This document shows, one piece after another, positions 15,369 to 23,757 of a DNA stretch of 64,000 bases. Each line of letters opens with the position of its first letter. The first letter of the stretch is position 1. The stretch comes from Herbaspirillum sp. WKF16 (lineage in GTDB: Bacteria; Pseudomonadota; Gammaproteobacteria; Burkholderiales; Burkholderiaceae_D), in contig NZ_CP118632.1 in assembly GCF_028993615.1 (NCBI RefSeq), positions 2,852,001 through 2,916,000 of the forward strand. Direction: 5' to 3'. Made by a program: the position numbers and the translations under genes. The notes under the pieces are model-generated. The model saw only the letters and a program-made list of their open reading frames with translations, was not told the DNA's origin and searched no databases.

Positions 15369-16309
15369 GCCGCCATCACGGCGCAGATCTGCTGCACCAG
15401 GCAGGCCGCCGCCAGCAGGTCGGCCGCGCCGCCGGGCGACAGGCGCCGCTGGCTGAACAGGCGGTGGCACGCAAGCGCCCGCTCCTGCCAATGCGCATCG
15501 GCGGTGCCGCCGGCGGCCAGGAAGGCGGCGCTGCGGGCGCGCACCAGCTCGGCGCCGCCGGCGCCGCCGCGATGGTAGACGTTGGTGTCGCTGATGTGGC
15601 CCATCAGGGCGAACAGCGCGTCGACCTTGGCCTCACGCCAGCCGCGCCCCTGCGCCAGGGTCTGGCGCAGGCGCGGCAAGGCCACTTCGAATACCGACGG
15701 GAAGCCCAGCGCGCCCTCCTCGCGCGCGCCGCCCACGGCATGCGCCGCCGCCACGCGCTGGCCGTGGCTTTGCGCCTCCGGGGACGGCCCGACACGGGTA
15801 TGGCGTGCCAGCGCGTCGCCCCAGCGGATCAGCAGCGCGGCGCGGATGGCGGCATCGGTGAGCGGCATCTTGCGGGCATGGCACCAGGCGCCGGCCGCGC
15901 ATAGCATGCCCAGCGCAAAGATGGCGCCGCGATGGGTGTTGACGCCGCCGGTGGCGCGCAGCATGCGCGCCTCGGCCGCAATGGCCAGCTCCTGCAGGCG
16001 ACGGAACGGCGCGCCCTGCGTGCCGGCCTGGGCGATCTGGAAGAAGTAGTGCCGCAGCGAGAACAGGCTGCGCATGAAGGTGCCGGCATCCATGTCCTCA
16101 TGGCTGCCGTTATCCACCGGCGACACCAGGCCGGGCTTGGGATAGAGCACCAGTTCCTGGTGCAGGCTGCGCAGCGCCAGGCGCGCCAGCATGCGGCAGA
16201 ACGCGAGGCTGTTGCGGGCGTCGCGGCGCTTTTGCGTGTAATGCGGCGCGGGCGTGACGGCGGCGCGCCAGCCTTCGATGCGCACCTGTGCGTGGCTCAG
16301 GCTGCGCAT
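15365..16309 (-). CDS. mdcB: Triphosphoribosyl-dephospho-CoA synthase
   Basis: A 314-aa CitG/MdcB-family enzyme that makes 2'-(5''-triphosphoribosyl)-3'-dephospho-CoA from ATP and dephospho-CoA, the precursor of the prosthetic group of MdcC. The hallmark LYPKPGLVSPVDNGSHEDMD (about residues 56-75) is intact, as are GGVNTHRGAIFALG and HISDTNVYHRGG. The start at 16309 overlaps the end of mdcG by 13 bp. The open frame continues to 17425 but that part is antisense-like and overlaps mdcG and mdcE, so it is left out. Confidence 0.95.
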   Translation of the reverse strand: MRSLSHAQVRIEGWRAAVTPAPHYTQKRRDARNSLAFCRMLARLALRSLHQELVLYPKPGLVSPVDNGSHEDMDAGTFMRSLFSLRHYFFQIAQAGTQGAPFRRLQELAIAAEARMLRATGGVNTHRGAIFALGMLCAAGAWCHARKMPLTDAAIRAALLIRWGDALARHTRVGPSPEAQSHGQRVAAAHAVGGAREEGALGFPSVFEVALPRLRQTLAQGRGWREAKVDALFALMGHISDTNVYHRGGAGGAELVRARSAAFLAAGGTADAHWQERALACHRLFSQRRLSPGGAADLLAAACLVQQICAVMAA

Positions 16310-17004
16310 CGTCCCTCGTCTTGCGCCGGCAGGCTTTGCATCAGCGCGCCCACGCGTTCCAGCCGCACCGCGTCGGGCGCCTTCTGCAGCACCCGGCCGT
16401 CGGGATCGCCGCCCAGCACGGCCACCTGCCGCCACTCCTTCCACGATACGGCGGCCTCGCCCGGGAATACGATCTCGCCGTCCAGCGGCAGGAACATCGC
16501 ATGGTAGGCCAGCAGGCGCACGCCCTGTTCCAGCTGGCGACGGCTGGCGGGCTGGAACAGCAGGTCGATGTCGGAGCCGGCGCGCAGGTAGGCCTGGCCG
16601 GTGAGGGCCTGCCACGCCAGCGAGCCGAACACGGACAGCGCAATGCCGGCGCGCGATGCCTGCGCGTGCAGCTCCGCCATGGCCCGGGGCCAGGCCGGCG
16701 GCAGGCCCGGCAGGCGCGCGGCGAGCACATCTTGCAGCAGAATGGGTGCGCGCGCGACGGCGACCTCGCCGGCGCGCAGGCGCAAGGCGATGCGCGGCTT
16801 GTTGCCCTGCGCATCGGGCGGCAGGGCAATGCCGGCGCAGATCTCGTCGGTCGCGGCGTCGGCGTCGGCGCGCCGCGCCACCACCGGCCAGTTGTTGCTC
16901 TGCCAGTGCGCCATCGTTGCACGCCGGCGCGCGTCGGCAACCTGCTCCTGCAGGCGCTGCCAGCCGGGGTCGCTGGGCCAGATGAGGTGATGGCGCTGGC
17001 GCAT
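16297..17004 (-). CDS. mdcG: Phosphoribosyl-dephospho-CoA transferase (malonate decarboxylase holo-ACP synthase)
   Basis: A 235-aa nucleotidyltransferase-fold enzyme that transfers the prosthetic group made by MdcB onto the serine of MdcC. The catalytic metal site is visible as GSDIDLL in LRAGSDIDLLF. The N-terminal RHHLIWPSDPGW and NNWPVVARRAD are also typical of MdcG. It starts 6 bp after mdcE ends and overlaps mdcB, as expected for a tightly packed operon. Confidence 0.94.
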   Translation of the reverse strand: MRQRHHLIWPSDPGWQRLQEQVADARRRATMAHWQSNNWPVVARRADADAATDEICAGIALPPDAQGNKPRIALRLRAGEVAVARAPILLQDVLAARLPGLPPAWPRAMAELHAQASRAGIALSVFGSLAWQALTGQAYLRAGSDIDLLFQPASRRQLEQGVRLLAYHAMFLPLDGEIVFPGEAAVSWKEWRQVAVLGGDPDGRVLQKAPDAVRLERVGALMQSLPAQDEGRCAA

Positions 17005-17010
17005 GCGGGA

Positions 17011-17757
17011 TTATTTCAGCGGGACGTCGTCGGCCACGGCGTCGATCACGCGCCGGGCCAGCTTGCGCCCGCCGCGCTCCAGGCCGTCGAGGGCGCGGCG
17101 GTCGTCCGACCGGTCCGCCGCCAGCGCATCCAGCAGCGACTGCGCCAGGTCGCCGTTCCAGATAGCGGCCACGCCGCCCATGCGCAGATAGTTTTCCGGG
17201 CCGGGCGCGAACACCGGATTGCCGCGGGCCAGTTCGGTCAGCCGCTCTTCCGGCACCTTGGTGATGCGCGCCATGGCGGGCAGGCCCATGACCCGGATGG
17301 TGGCGTCGGGCAAGGCATAGCAGGCGTCGGCGATCAGCCCGCTGGTGATGAAGCCGCCCGACAGCGCCTGGTCGTACACCAGCCCCACCACGCGGTGGCC
17401 CGAGCGGCGCGCCAGTTCCACGCACTTGCCCAGGTGCGCCATGTAGCTGTTGATGCCCAGCATCTCGTCGCGATGGCGCAGGCGCTGGCCCTGCGTATCC
17501 ACCAGGATCACGATGGGACGGCCGGGGTGCTCGCGCACCGTGGCCAGGATGGCGGTGGCCTGGGCCAGCGCGATCTCGATGCCGATGGGCGTGTGGCCGG
17601 TGGTGCCGATGACGGCGACGCTGGCCTCGCCGACCCGGGCGGTGCCGGACAGGAAGTTGTCCTGCTCGGCGATGTCGTGCCCCAGCGGGAACAGTTGCTG
17701 CGCGAGCGCGCGCCAGTCGACTTGTTTCGCTTCAGGGGCGGTCACTGCGGTTTGCAT
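17011..17757 (-). CDS. mdcE: Malonate decarboxylase gamma subunit
   Basis: A 248-aa crotonase-fold subunit that pairs with MdcD to decarboxylate malonyl-S-ACP to acetyl-S-ACP. It shows GTTGHTPIGIEIALAQATAIL, PIVILVDTQGQRLRHRDE, LVYDQALSGGFITSG and MGLPAMARITKVPEERL. It follows mdcD by 12 bp in the decarboxylase operon. Its position next to mdcD and the length agree with the biotin-independent Klebsiella and Acinetobacter enzymes. Confidence 0.95.
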   Translation of the reverse strand: MQTAVTAPEAKQVDWRALAQQLFPLGHDIAEQDNFLSGTARVGEASVAVIGTTGHTPIGIEIALAQATAILATVREHPGRPIVILVDTQGQRLRHRDEMLGINSYMAHLGKCVELARRSGHRVVGLVYDQALSGGFITSGLIADACYALPDATIRVMGLPAMARITKVPEERLTELARGNPVFAPGPENYLRMGGVAAIWNGDLAQSLLDALAADRSDDRRALDGLERGGRKLARRVIDAVADDVPLK

Positions 17758-17769
17758 GCGGTGCTCCTC

Positions 17770-18666
17770 TCAGGCTTTGCTCTGGATGCGATGGCCGTCG
17801 GCCATGGCGGTGAAGGCGGCGGCCTCCAGCATCGGCACCGATTCCGGCCTGGGCACGCCAAGGTCGGCCCAGATATCCATCGGATCTTGCGCGTGACCGA
17901 AGGCGGCCATGCGCCGGCGCAGCATCTCCTGCTCGGCTTCCAGCGCGACCAGCGAGAGCGCGGTCGGGCCGGCGTTCTCCAGCGCCTCGATGGCGGCTTG
18001 CCGGAACGCGGCAATGTCGTCCTCCACCAGCCTCTGGCAATCGCCGATCAGGTAGCGGTGCTTGCCGCCGGTGGTGCGCCAGACCAGCGCGCGGTCGCGC
18101 GAATCGAATTCCTCGACGCCGTTGGCGGTCTCGATCACCTCCGGGCCGGACATGGCCAGGCGCCCTTCCTCCGACATGATCACCGCGTTGGCGCAGCGCG
18201 CGACGATACCCATGCCGCCGAAGCAGCCGTTGGCGCCGCCCACCAGCACGATCACCGGGATGCCGGCGGCGCGCGCGTCGAGCACGGCGCGCATCACTTC
18301 CGAGACGGCGATCAGGCCGGCGTTGGCTTCATGCAGGCGCACGCCGCCGGTCTCCAGCAGCAGCACCACGCCGGCGGCTTGCTGGCGGATGGCGCGCTTC
18401 AACAGGCCGACCAGCTTGGCGCCATGCACCTCGCCCACCGCGCCGCCCATGAAGCCGCCCTCCTGCGCGGCGGCCATCACCGCGCGCCCGCCCAGCCGGC
18501 CTTCGCCGACGGCCACGCCATCGTCGAAGGACACCGGCGCGTCGAGCTGGCCCAGGTGCGGGCTGACCACGCGCTGCGCCGGCGGCAGCAGCTCGTTGAA
18601 GCTGCCCGGATCGAGCAGCGCCAGGATGCGCTCGCGGGCGCTGGCTTCGAGATAGCTGGCGCTCAT
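17770..18666 (-). CDS. mdcD: Malonate decarboxylase beta subunit
   Basis: A 298-aa carboxyltransferase-like subunit, partner of MdcE in the decarboxylation step. Visible features are the start SYLEASARERILALLDPGSF, the oxyanion-hole regions GAVGEVHGAKLVGLL and VLLLETGGVRLHEANAG, and GGANGCFGGMGIVARC. There is no biotin carrier gene nearby, which fits the biotin-independent type. It overlaps the mdcC stop by 4 bp (ATGA), so translation is coupled. Confidence 0.95.
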   Translation of the reverse strand: MSASYLEASARERILALLDPGSFNELLPPAQRVVSPHLGQLDAPVSFDDGVAVGEGRLGGRAVMAAAQEGGFMGGAVGEVHGAKLVGLLKRAIRQQAAGVVLLLETGGVRLHEANAGLIAVSEVMRAVLDARAAGIPVIVLVGGANGCFGGMGIVARCANAVIMSEEGRLAMSGPEVIETANGVEEFDSRDRALVWRTTGGKHRYLIGDCQRLVEDDIAAFRQAAIEALENAGPTALSLVALEAEQEMLRRRMAAFGHAQDPMDIWADLGVPRPESVPMLEAAAFTAMADGHRIQSKA

Positions 18667-18977
18667 GTGCGTTCCTCCACCATGGCTTCCACCGCCTGGT
18701 CCAGGCGCAGGCTGACCACCGCCGGGGTGGCGCCCATGTCGTTGATGGAGATGCGCGCGTCGGCCAGTTGCCAGCGCTGGAAGAAGTCGCGCATCACCGC
18801 TTCCCAGATGGCGCCGAAGCCGCGCGCGGCGGTCTTCACCTCGATGGCGCAGGCGCCGTCCAGCGCCGCGTTCTCGATCAGCACTTCCAGGTTGCCGGAG
18901 CTGACCACGCCCACCAGCTCGGGCGCGGCCTTCAGGCGGCGCGCGCCGTTGTCGAATCGATAGTTCAAGGTTTCCAT
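18663..18977 (-). CDS. mdcC: Malonate decarboxylase acyl carrier protein (delta subunit)
   Basis: A 104-aa acyl carrier protein of malonate decarboxylase. The prosthetic group 2'-(5''-phosphoribosyl)-3'-dephospho-CoA is attached to a Ser in VVSSGNLEVLIE; by family pattern Ser27, the Ser before Gly, is the likely site. The rest matches the family (CAIEVKTAARGFGAIWEAV, LADARISINDMGATPAVV). It starts just 1 bp before the end of mdcA. It is the carrier on which MdcA, MdcD/E, MdcG and MdcH act. Confidence 0.95.
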   Translation of the reverse strand: METLNYRFDNGARRLKAAPELVGVVSSGNLEVLIENAALDGACAIEVKTAARGFGAIWEAVMRDFFQRWQLADARISINDMGATPAVVSLRLDQAVEAMVEERT

Positions 18978-18978
18978 G

Positions 18979-20646
18979 TCACCAGTTCCTGAAACGTTTG
19001 GGCGGGTTGTACAGACCGCCCGAGGCCCGCACCAGATCCTTCATGTTCTTGGCGGCCAGCAGGTCGCGCGTGGCCAGGCGCTTGTCGATGCCCATGTCCT
19101 CGGCGCGCCGGATCACGCCGCGGTCGCGCAGGTTTTCCACCATGCGGCGGTCGCGTCCCAGCCCCACCGCCGTGTAGCCCGCCACGCCGCGGATGGCCTG
19201 TTCGCGCTCCTCGTCGCTGCGGCACAGCAGCAGGTTGGCGATGCCCTCCTCGGTGAGGATGTGGGTGACGTCGTCGCCGTAGATCATCACCGGCGGTATC
19301 GGCATCCTGGCCTGCTCGCCCAGTTGCCAGGCGTCGAGCTTCTCGACGAAGGCCGGCTGCATGTGTTCGCGGAAGGTTTCCACCGTCTGCACCACCAGCT
19401 TCTGGCCGCGCGGGATGGTGTTCCTGCCGGCGCGCGCCTGCGCCCCGGCCTTGAGCCACGCTTCGCTGGCGTGACGCCGACCGCGGGCGTCGGCGCCCAT
19501 GTTGGGAGCGCCGCCGAAGCCGGCGATGCGGCCCAGCGTGGCGGTGGAGGAGTTGCCCTGCAGGTCGATCTGCAGGGTGGAACCGATGAACATGTCGCAG
19601 CCGTAGTGGCCGGCGGTCTGCGAGAGCGCGCGGTTGCTGCGCATGGAGCCGTCGGGGCCGACGAAGAAGACGTCGGGCCGGGCTCGGATGTAGTCCTCCA
19701 TGCCCAGCTCGGAGCCGAAGGAATGGATCGACTCGACGAAGCCGGCCTCGATCGCCGGGATCAGCGCCGGATGCGGATTGAGCGCCCAGTGCTTGCAGAT
19801 CTTGCCGCGCAGGCCGAGCGACTCGGCATAGGTCGGCAGGATCAGCTCGATGGCGGCGGTGTCGAAGCCGATGCCGTGGTTCAGGCGCTGCACGCCGTAT
19901 TCGGCATAGATGCCCTTGATCGCCATCATCGCCATGAGCACCTGGATCTCGGAGATCTGGGCCGGGTCGCGCGTGAACAGCGGTTCGATGTAGTGCGGCG
20001 TGGGTGCCTGGATGGCGAAGCCGACCCAGTCGGCCGGGATGTCCACGCGCGGCAGCACGTCGACGATCTCGTTGACCTGGGCGATCACGATGCCGCTGGA
20101 GAACGCGGTGGCCTCGGCGATTGCCGGGGTGTCCTCGGTGTTGGGGCCGGTATACAGGTTGCCGTGGCGGTCGGCCGCCTGGGCTGCCACCAGCGCCACG
20201 CGCGGCGTGAGGTCGGTGAAGTAGCGGCCGAACAGTTCAAGGTAGGTATGGATGGCGCCGATGTTGAGTTTGCCGGCCGAGGCCAGCTTCGCCAGCCGCC
20301 CGGCCTGCGGGCCGGAGAAGGAGAAGTCCAGGCGGTCGGCGATGCCCTTCTCGAACACGTCCAGGTGCTCCGGCAGGGCCAGCACCGAGAACAGCATGTG
20401 CAGGCCGTGCACGCGCGCCGGGTCGAGCGAGGCCAGGCCCTTGGCCAGGAAATCGGCCTGCTTCTGGTTGTTGCCCTCGACGCAAACCCGGTCGCCGTTT
20501 TCCAGCACCGCGTACAGCAGCTCGGCCAGCTTGCCGGCCGGCGCGATCTTGCCCTGCAGGTCCCCGCCCAGCGCCGCCGCGGCGCGCGCCAGCCGCGCCT
20601 CCCGGTTCTTCTGGCGCGCGTTCCAGACGCGTTCGCTACCACTCAT
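18979..20646 (-). CDS. mdcA: Malonate decarboxylase alpha subunit (acetyl-S-ACP:malonate ACP transferase)
   Basis: A 555-aa CoA-transferase-like subunit. It swaps acetyl for malonyl on the MdcC carrier and so closes the catalytic cycle. Family stretches include the start region WNARQKNREARLARAAAALGG, FSFSGPQAGRLAKLA, the HNIGxD-like NHGIGFDTAAIELILP and GSTLQIDLQGNSSTATLGRI. The length is the usual 550. It begins right after the TRAP permease gene ends (stop and start within 5 bp), so transport and catabolism are one operon. Confidence 0.96.
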   Translation of the reverse strand: MSGSERVWNARQKNREARLARAAAALGGDLQGKIAPAGKLAELLYAVLENGDRVCVEGNNQKQADFLAKGLASLDPARVHGLHMLFSVLALPEHLDVFEKGIADRLDFSFSGPQAGRLAKLASAGKLNIGAIHTYLELFGRYFTDLTPRVALVAAQAADRHGNLYTGPNTEDTPAIAEATAFSSGIVIAQVNEIVDVLPRVDIPADWVGFAIQAPTPHYIEPLFTRDPAQISEIQVLMAMMAIKGIYAEYGVQRLNHGIGFDTAAIELILPTYAESLGLRGKICKHWALNPHPALIPAIEAGFVESIHSFGSELGMEDYIRARPDVFFVGPDGSMRSNRALSQTAGHYGCDMFIGSTLQIDLQGNSSTATLGRIAGFGGAPNMGADARGRRHASEAWLKAGAQARAGRNTIPRGQKLVVQTVETFREHMQPAFVEKLDAWQLGEQARMPIPPVMIYGDDVTHILTEEGIANLLLCRSDEEREQAIRGVAGYTAVGLGRDRRMVENLRDRGVIRRAEDMGIDKRLATRDLLAAKNMKDLVRASGGLYNPPKRFRNW

Positions 20647-20647
20647 C

Positions 20648-21997
20648 TCACTTCGCTCCCATCAACAGGTCAGGCAATACGGTCGCGATGCCCGGGAACA
20701 TGCACAGCAGCACGACCGCGAGGAACATCAACGCCAGGAAAGGAATCGTACCCTTGATCACGTCGCCCAGCGGGATGTCGGGCGCGATGTTCTTGATCAC
20801 GAACAGGTTCAGCCCCACCGGCGGGTGGATCAGCCCCATCTCCATCACCACGGTCATCACGATGCCAAACCAGATCAGGTCGAAACCGGCGGCCTTCAGC
20901 GGCGGCAGGATGATAGGCGCGGTCATCAGGATGATCGACACCGGCGGCAGGAAGAAGCCCAGCACGATCACCATGGCCAGGATCACCGCCAGCAGCAGCC
21001 ACCTGGACAGGTGCAGGTCGACCACCCACTGCGCCGCCGACTGGCTGATGTGCAGGTAGCTCATCACGTAGGAATACAGCAGCGACATGCCGATGATCAG
21101 GAGCAGCATGCCCGATTCCTTGATGGTGGAGCTCAGGAACGGCGCGATCTCGCGCGGCTTGTAGATGCGGTAGACGATGGCGATCAGCACCAGCGCCAGC
21201 AGCGCGCCCAGCCCGGCGGTCTCGGAGGGCGTGGCCAGCCCGCCGTAGAGCGCCACCATCACGCCGATCAGCAGGATCAGGAACGGCAGCACGCGCGGCA
21301 GCATCTCCACCTTTTGCGCCAGCGTGAAGTGCTCGTCGTCCAGGTAGGCCGACTTCACGCCGCCGGCGGTGTAGACCGCGTGCGCCAGCTTGTACTCCTT
21401 GCGGGCGCGGAACACGGCATAGCCGGCGAACAGGATCACCAGCAGCACGCCCGGGCCGATGCCGGCCAGGAACAGCCGGCCCAGCGACTGCTCGGCGGCC
21501 ACCGCGTACAGGATCATGGTGATCGACGGCGGCAACAGGATGCCCAGCGTCCCGCCGGCGGCGATGATGCCGGCCGCGAAGCCCGGCGAATAGCCGCGCC
21601 GGCGCATCTCGGGAATGCCGGCCGATCCGATCGCCGAGCAGGTCGCCGGCGACGAGCCGGCCATGGCGGCGAACAGCGCGCAGGCGAACACGTTGGCGAT
21701 GCCCAGGCCGCCCGGCACCCGGTTCAGCCAGGCGTGGATGGCCGAGTACAGATCCTTGCCGGCCGGCGACTTGCCGATGGCCGCGCCCTTCAGGATGAAC
21801 AGCGGGATCGACAGCAGCGTGATCGAGGCGATCTCTTCGTAGACGTTCTGGGTGACGGTGTCCAGCGCCGACTCCGGCATGAAGAAGTACATGAAGCCGG
21901 TCGCCACCACGCCCAGCGCGAAGGCGATGGGCATGCCGGAGCACATGACGACGATGGTGATGACGCCATACAGGGCGCCGAGGGTCAATGGGCTCAT
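20648..21997 (-). CDS. TRAP transporter large permease (DctM type), probably for malonate
   Basis: A 449-aa inner membrane protein with about 12-13 helices, including GIIAAGGTLGILLPPSITMILYAV, LIHPPVGLNLFVIKNIAPD and FAAMAGSSPATCSAIGSAG, all typical of DctM. TRAP systems use a sodium or proton gradient and a periplasmic binding protein. The substrate is inferred to be malonate from its place directly upstream of mdcA; TRAP malonate carriers (MatPQM) are known in rhizobia. The stop of the small permease and the start of this gene overlap (TAATG). Confidence 0.93.
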   Translation of the reverse strand: MSPLTLGALYGVITIVVMCSGMPIAFALGVVATGFMYFFMPESALDTVTQNVYEEIASITLLSIPLFILKGAAIGKSPAGKDLYSAIHAWLNRVPGGLGIANVFACALFAAMAGSSPATCSAIGSAGIPEMRRRGYSPGFAAGIIAAGGTLGILLPPSITMILYAVAAEQSLGRLFLAGIGPGVLLVILFAGYAVFRARKEYKLAHAVYTAGGVKSAYLDDEHFTLAQKVEMLPRVLPFLILLIGVMVALYGGLATPSETAGLGALLALVLIAIVYRIYKPREIAPFLSSTIKESGMLLLIIGMSLLYSYVMSYLHISQSAAQWVVDLHLSRWLLLAVILAMVIVLGFFLPPVSIILMTAPIILPPLKAAGFDLIWFGIVMTVVMEMGLIHPPVGLNLFVIKNIAPDIPLGDVIKGTIPFLALMFLAVVLLCMFPGIATVLPDLLMGAK

Positions 21998-22569
21998 TAC
22001 GCGCCCTCCTTCGCGTCCACCGTGCCGGTGATGCGCACCAGCACCTGCACCAGCAACTGCAGCGTGAGGATGCTCATGCCCAGCGCCATCATCGAATAGG
22101 GAATCCACAGCGGCGGCGCGAAGGTCGACGAGGTGGTCTGGCCATCCACCCAGGCCTCGTGGAACAGCGTCCACGACTTCCACGCGAAGAAGGCGCAGAA
22201 CGCGAAGGACACCAGGTCGACGATGAACATGCGCACCCGGTTGGCCGCCGGCGAGAGCAGACCCGCCACCGCCTCGATGCCGATATGCCCGCGCAGCGAC
22301 TGCACGTGGGCCGAGCACAGGAAAATCACGCCCACCAGCATGAAGACCGAGGCCTCGTCCTGCCAGTCGGTGGGATGGTGGAAGAAGTAGCGCACCACCA
22401 CCGAGTAGGTGAGGATGCACGAGGTCACCACCAGCGCGATCATGCCCAGGAACACGGCCGCCTTGTGGAACAGCGCCAGCGCCGCGGCCAGCCACGCCAC
22501 CGGCGCGCTGGCCGGCACCGCCGGCCTGGCCGCCGGGGCGGCGCCCGGCATTTCAAACCCGTGGCTCAT
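21997..22569 (-). CDS. TRAP transporter small permease (DctQ type)
   Basis: A 190-aa inner membrane protein with four helices (about residues 34-55, 69-88, 110-130 and 150-172). It carries the DctQ patterns VVRYFFHHPTDWQDEASVFMLVG and SLRGHIGIEAVAGLL. It forms the membrane part together with the large permease. The first 25 residues are Pro/Ala-rich. Its ATG overlaps the stop of the substrate-binding protein gene (ATGA at 22566-22569) and its stop overlaps the large permease start. Confidence 0.92.
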   Translation of the reverse strand: MSHGFEMPGAAPAARPAVPASAPVAWLAAALALFHKAAVFLGMIALVVTSCILTYSVVVRYFFHHPTDWQDEASVFMLVGVIFLCSAHVQSLRGHIGIEAVAGLLSPAANRVRMFIVDLVSFAFCAFFAWKSWTLFHEAWVDGQTTSSTFAPPLWIPYSMMALGMSILTLQLLVQVLVRITGTVDAKEGA

Positions 22570-23591
22570 AAGGTCTTCTCCGCCAGCGACAGCAGCTTGG
22601 CGCAGTTGGCGTTGCGCGCGGCGAAATCTTTCCAGGCGGTGTTGCGGGCGATGTCCTGCCACTTCTTGACCACCTCGGCGTTCAGGTCGACCACCTTGGC
22701 GCCGGCCTTCTGGTAGACCTGGGCCACGGCCACGTCGTCGGCCTGCGCGGCCTTCATGGCGAACTGTTCCATCTCGGCGCCGACCGCCATGACCACGGCC
22801 TGCTGGTCCTTGGGCAGTTTCTCGAACACCGCCTTGGACATCATCAGCGGCTCGAACATGTACCAGTAGGCCTTGTCGCGGCCGGTGGTAAGCGCCTTGG
22901 CGACCTCTTCCAGGCGGAACGACATGAAGGAGGTCGAGGAGGTCATCGCGGCATCCATCGCGCCGGTCTGCATGGCGGCATAGATCTCATTGGAGGGCAG
23001 CGTCACCACGGCCGCGCCGGCTTCCTTCAGGATCAGGTCCATCTCGCGCGAACCGCCGCGCACCTTCATCCCCTTGGCGTCGGCCGGATCGACGATGGGC
23101 TTGCCGCGCGAGGCCACGCCGCCGGCCTGCCAGATCCAGCTGACGATGACGATGCCCTTTTCGTTGAGGATGCGCGCCAGTTCCTTGCCCACTTCAGCGT
23201 TCTTCCAGGAGGCGCCCTGCTGGTAGGAGGTCACCAGGCCCGGCATCAGGCCGATGTTGGTCTCGGGGACTTCGCCGCCGGCGTAGTTCAGCGGCACCAG
23301 CGACATGTCCAGCGCGCCCTTGCGCATGGCCGAGAACTGCGCGTTGGTCTTCATCAGCGAGGAGCCGGGATAGATCTCGAACTTCAGGGCGCCCTTGGTG
23401 CGTTCGCTGACCTGCTGGGCGAAAGTGCGCACCAGGCGGTCGCGGAAGTCGCCCTCGGTGATGGTGCCGCCGGGGAACTGGTGGGAAATCTTCAGGTTGG
23501 TGGTTTGTGCCCATGCTGCGGTGGGCAATGCTGCCGCGAGGGGGGCGGCTGCCAGCGTGCCAATGAAATGGCGGCGCGTGATTCCAGTCAT
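22566..23591 (-). CDS. TRAP transporter substrate-binding protein (DctP type), probably for malonate
   Basis: A 341-aa periplasmic protein. The signal sequence holds a twin-arginine motif (TRRHFIG) and ends at AAWAQ, so export through Tat is likely. DctP-family features include KISHQFPGG, SLMKTNAQFSAMRKGALDMSLVPL and, before the ligand-binding Arg region, KGMKVRGGSREMDLILKEAGA. It is the first gene of the dctPQM-mdcACDEGBH operon and is read away from a GntR-type regulator. The ligand malonate is inferred from context. Confidence 0.93.
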   Translation of the reverse strand: MTGITRRHFIGTLAAAPLAAALPTAAWAQTTNLKISHQFPGGTITEGDFRDRLVRTFAQQVSERTKGALKFEIYPGSSLMKTNAQFSAMRKGALDMSLVPLNYAGGEVPETNIGLMPGLVTSYQQGASWKNAEVGKELARILNEKGIVIVSWIWQAGGVASRGKPIVDPADAKGMKVRGGSREMDLILKEAGAAVVTLPSNEIYAAMQTGAMDAAMTSSTSFMSFRLEEVAKALTTGRDKAYWYMFEPLMMSKAVFEKLPKDQQAVVMAVGAEMEQFAMKAAQADDVAVAQVYQKAGAKVVDLNAEVVKKWQDIARNTAWKDFAARNANCAKLLSLAEKTL

Positions 23592-23653
23592 TTTTATGTC
23601 TCCTCCAAGGATTGATGGATGCTGCGTGTGTCAGTTTGTTTTTTTATGATCTC

Positions 23654-23729
23654 ATTGTGTATACAATTTCTTCCGAAAGGCATACATTGTCAAGCACAAA
23701 TCCAATTTAAAATATTGTCTTGTATGCAA
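23654..23729. promoter_or_regulatory. Likely operator sites of the GntR-type regulator
   Basis: In the 166-bp divergent gap there are an ATTGTGTATACAAT element (23654-23667) and a near-palindrome TTGTATGCAA (23720-23729). Both resemble the ATTGTATACAAT site I recall for the Acinetobacter malonate regulator MdcY; the first has two extra central bases. A weaker CATACATTGT lies between them. Binding is inferred. Confidence 0.55.
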
Positions 23730-23757
23730 CTGCAAGCTTCGAGATAAGGATTTTGCG

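Noticed and set aside
16288..18963. 891-codon + strand ORF across mdcG, mdcE and mdcD
   Set aside because: It is antisense to three confidently assigned mdc genes and has the His/Gln/Gly composition of a shadow frame.
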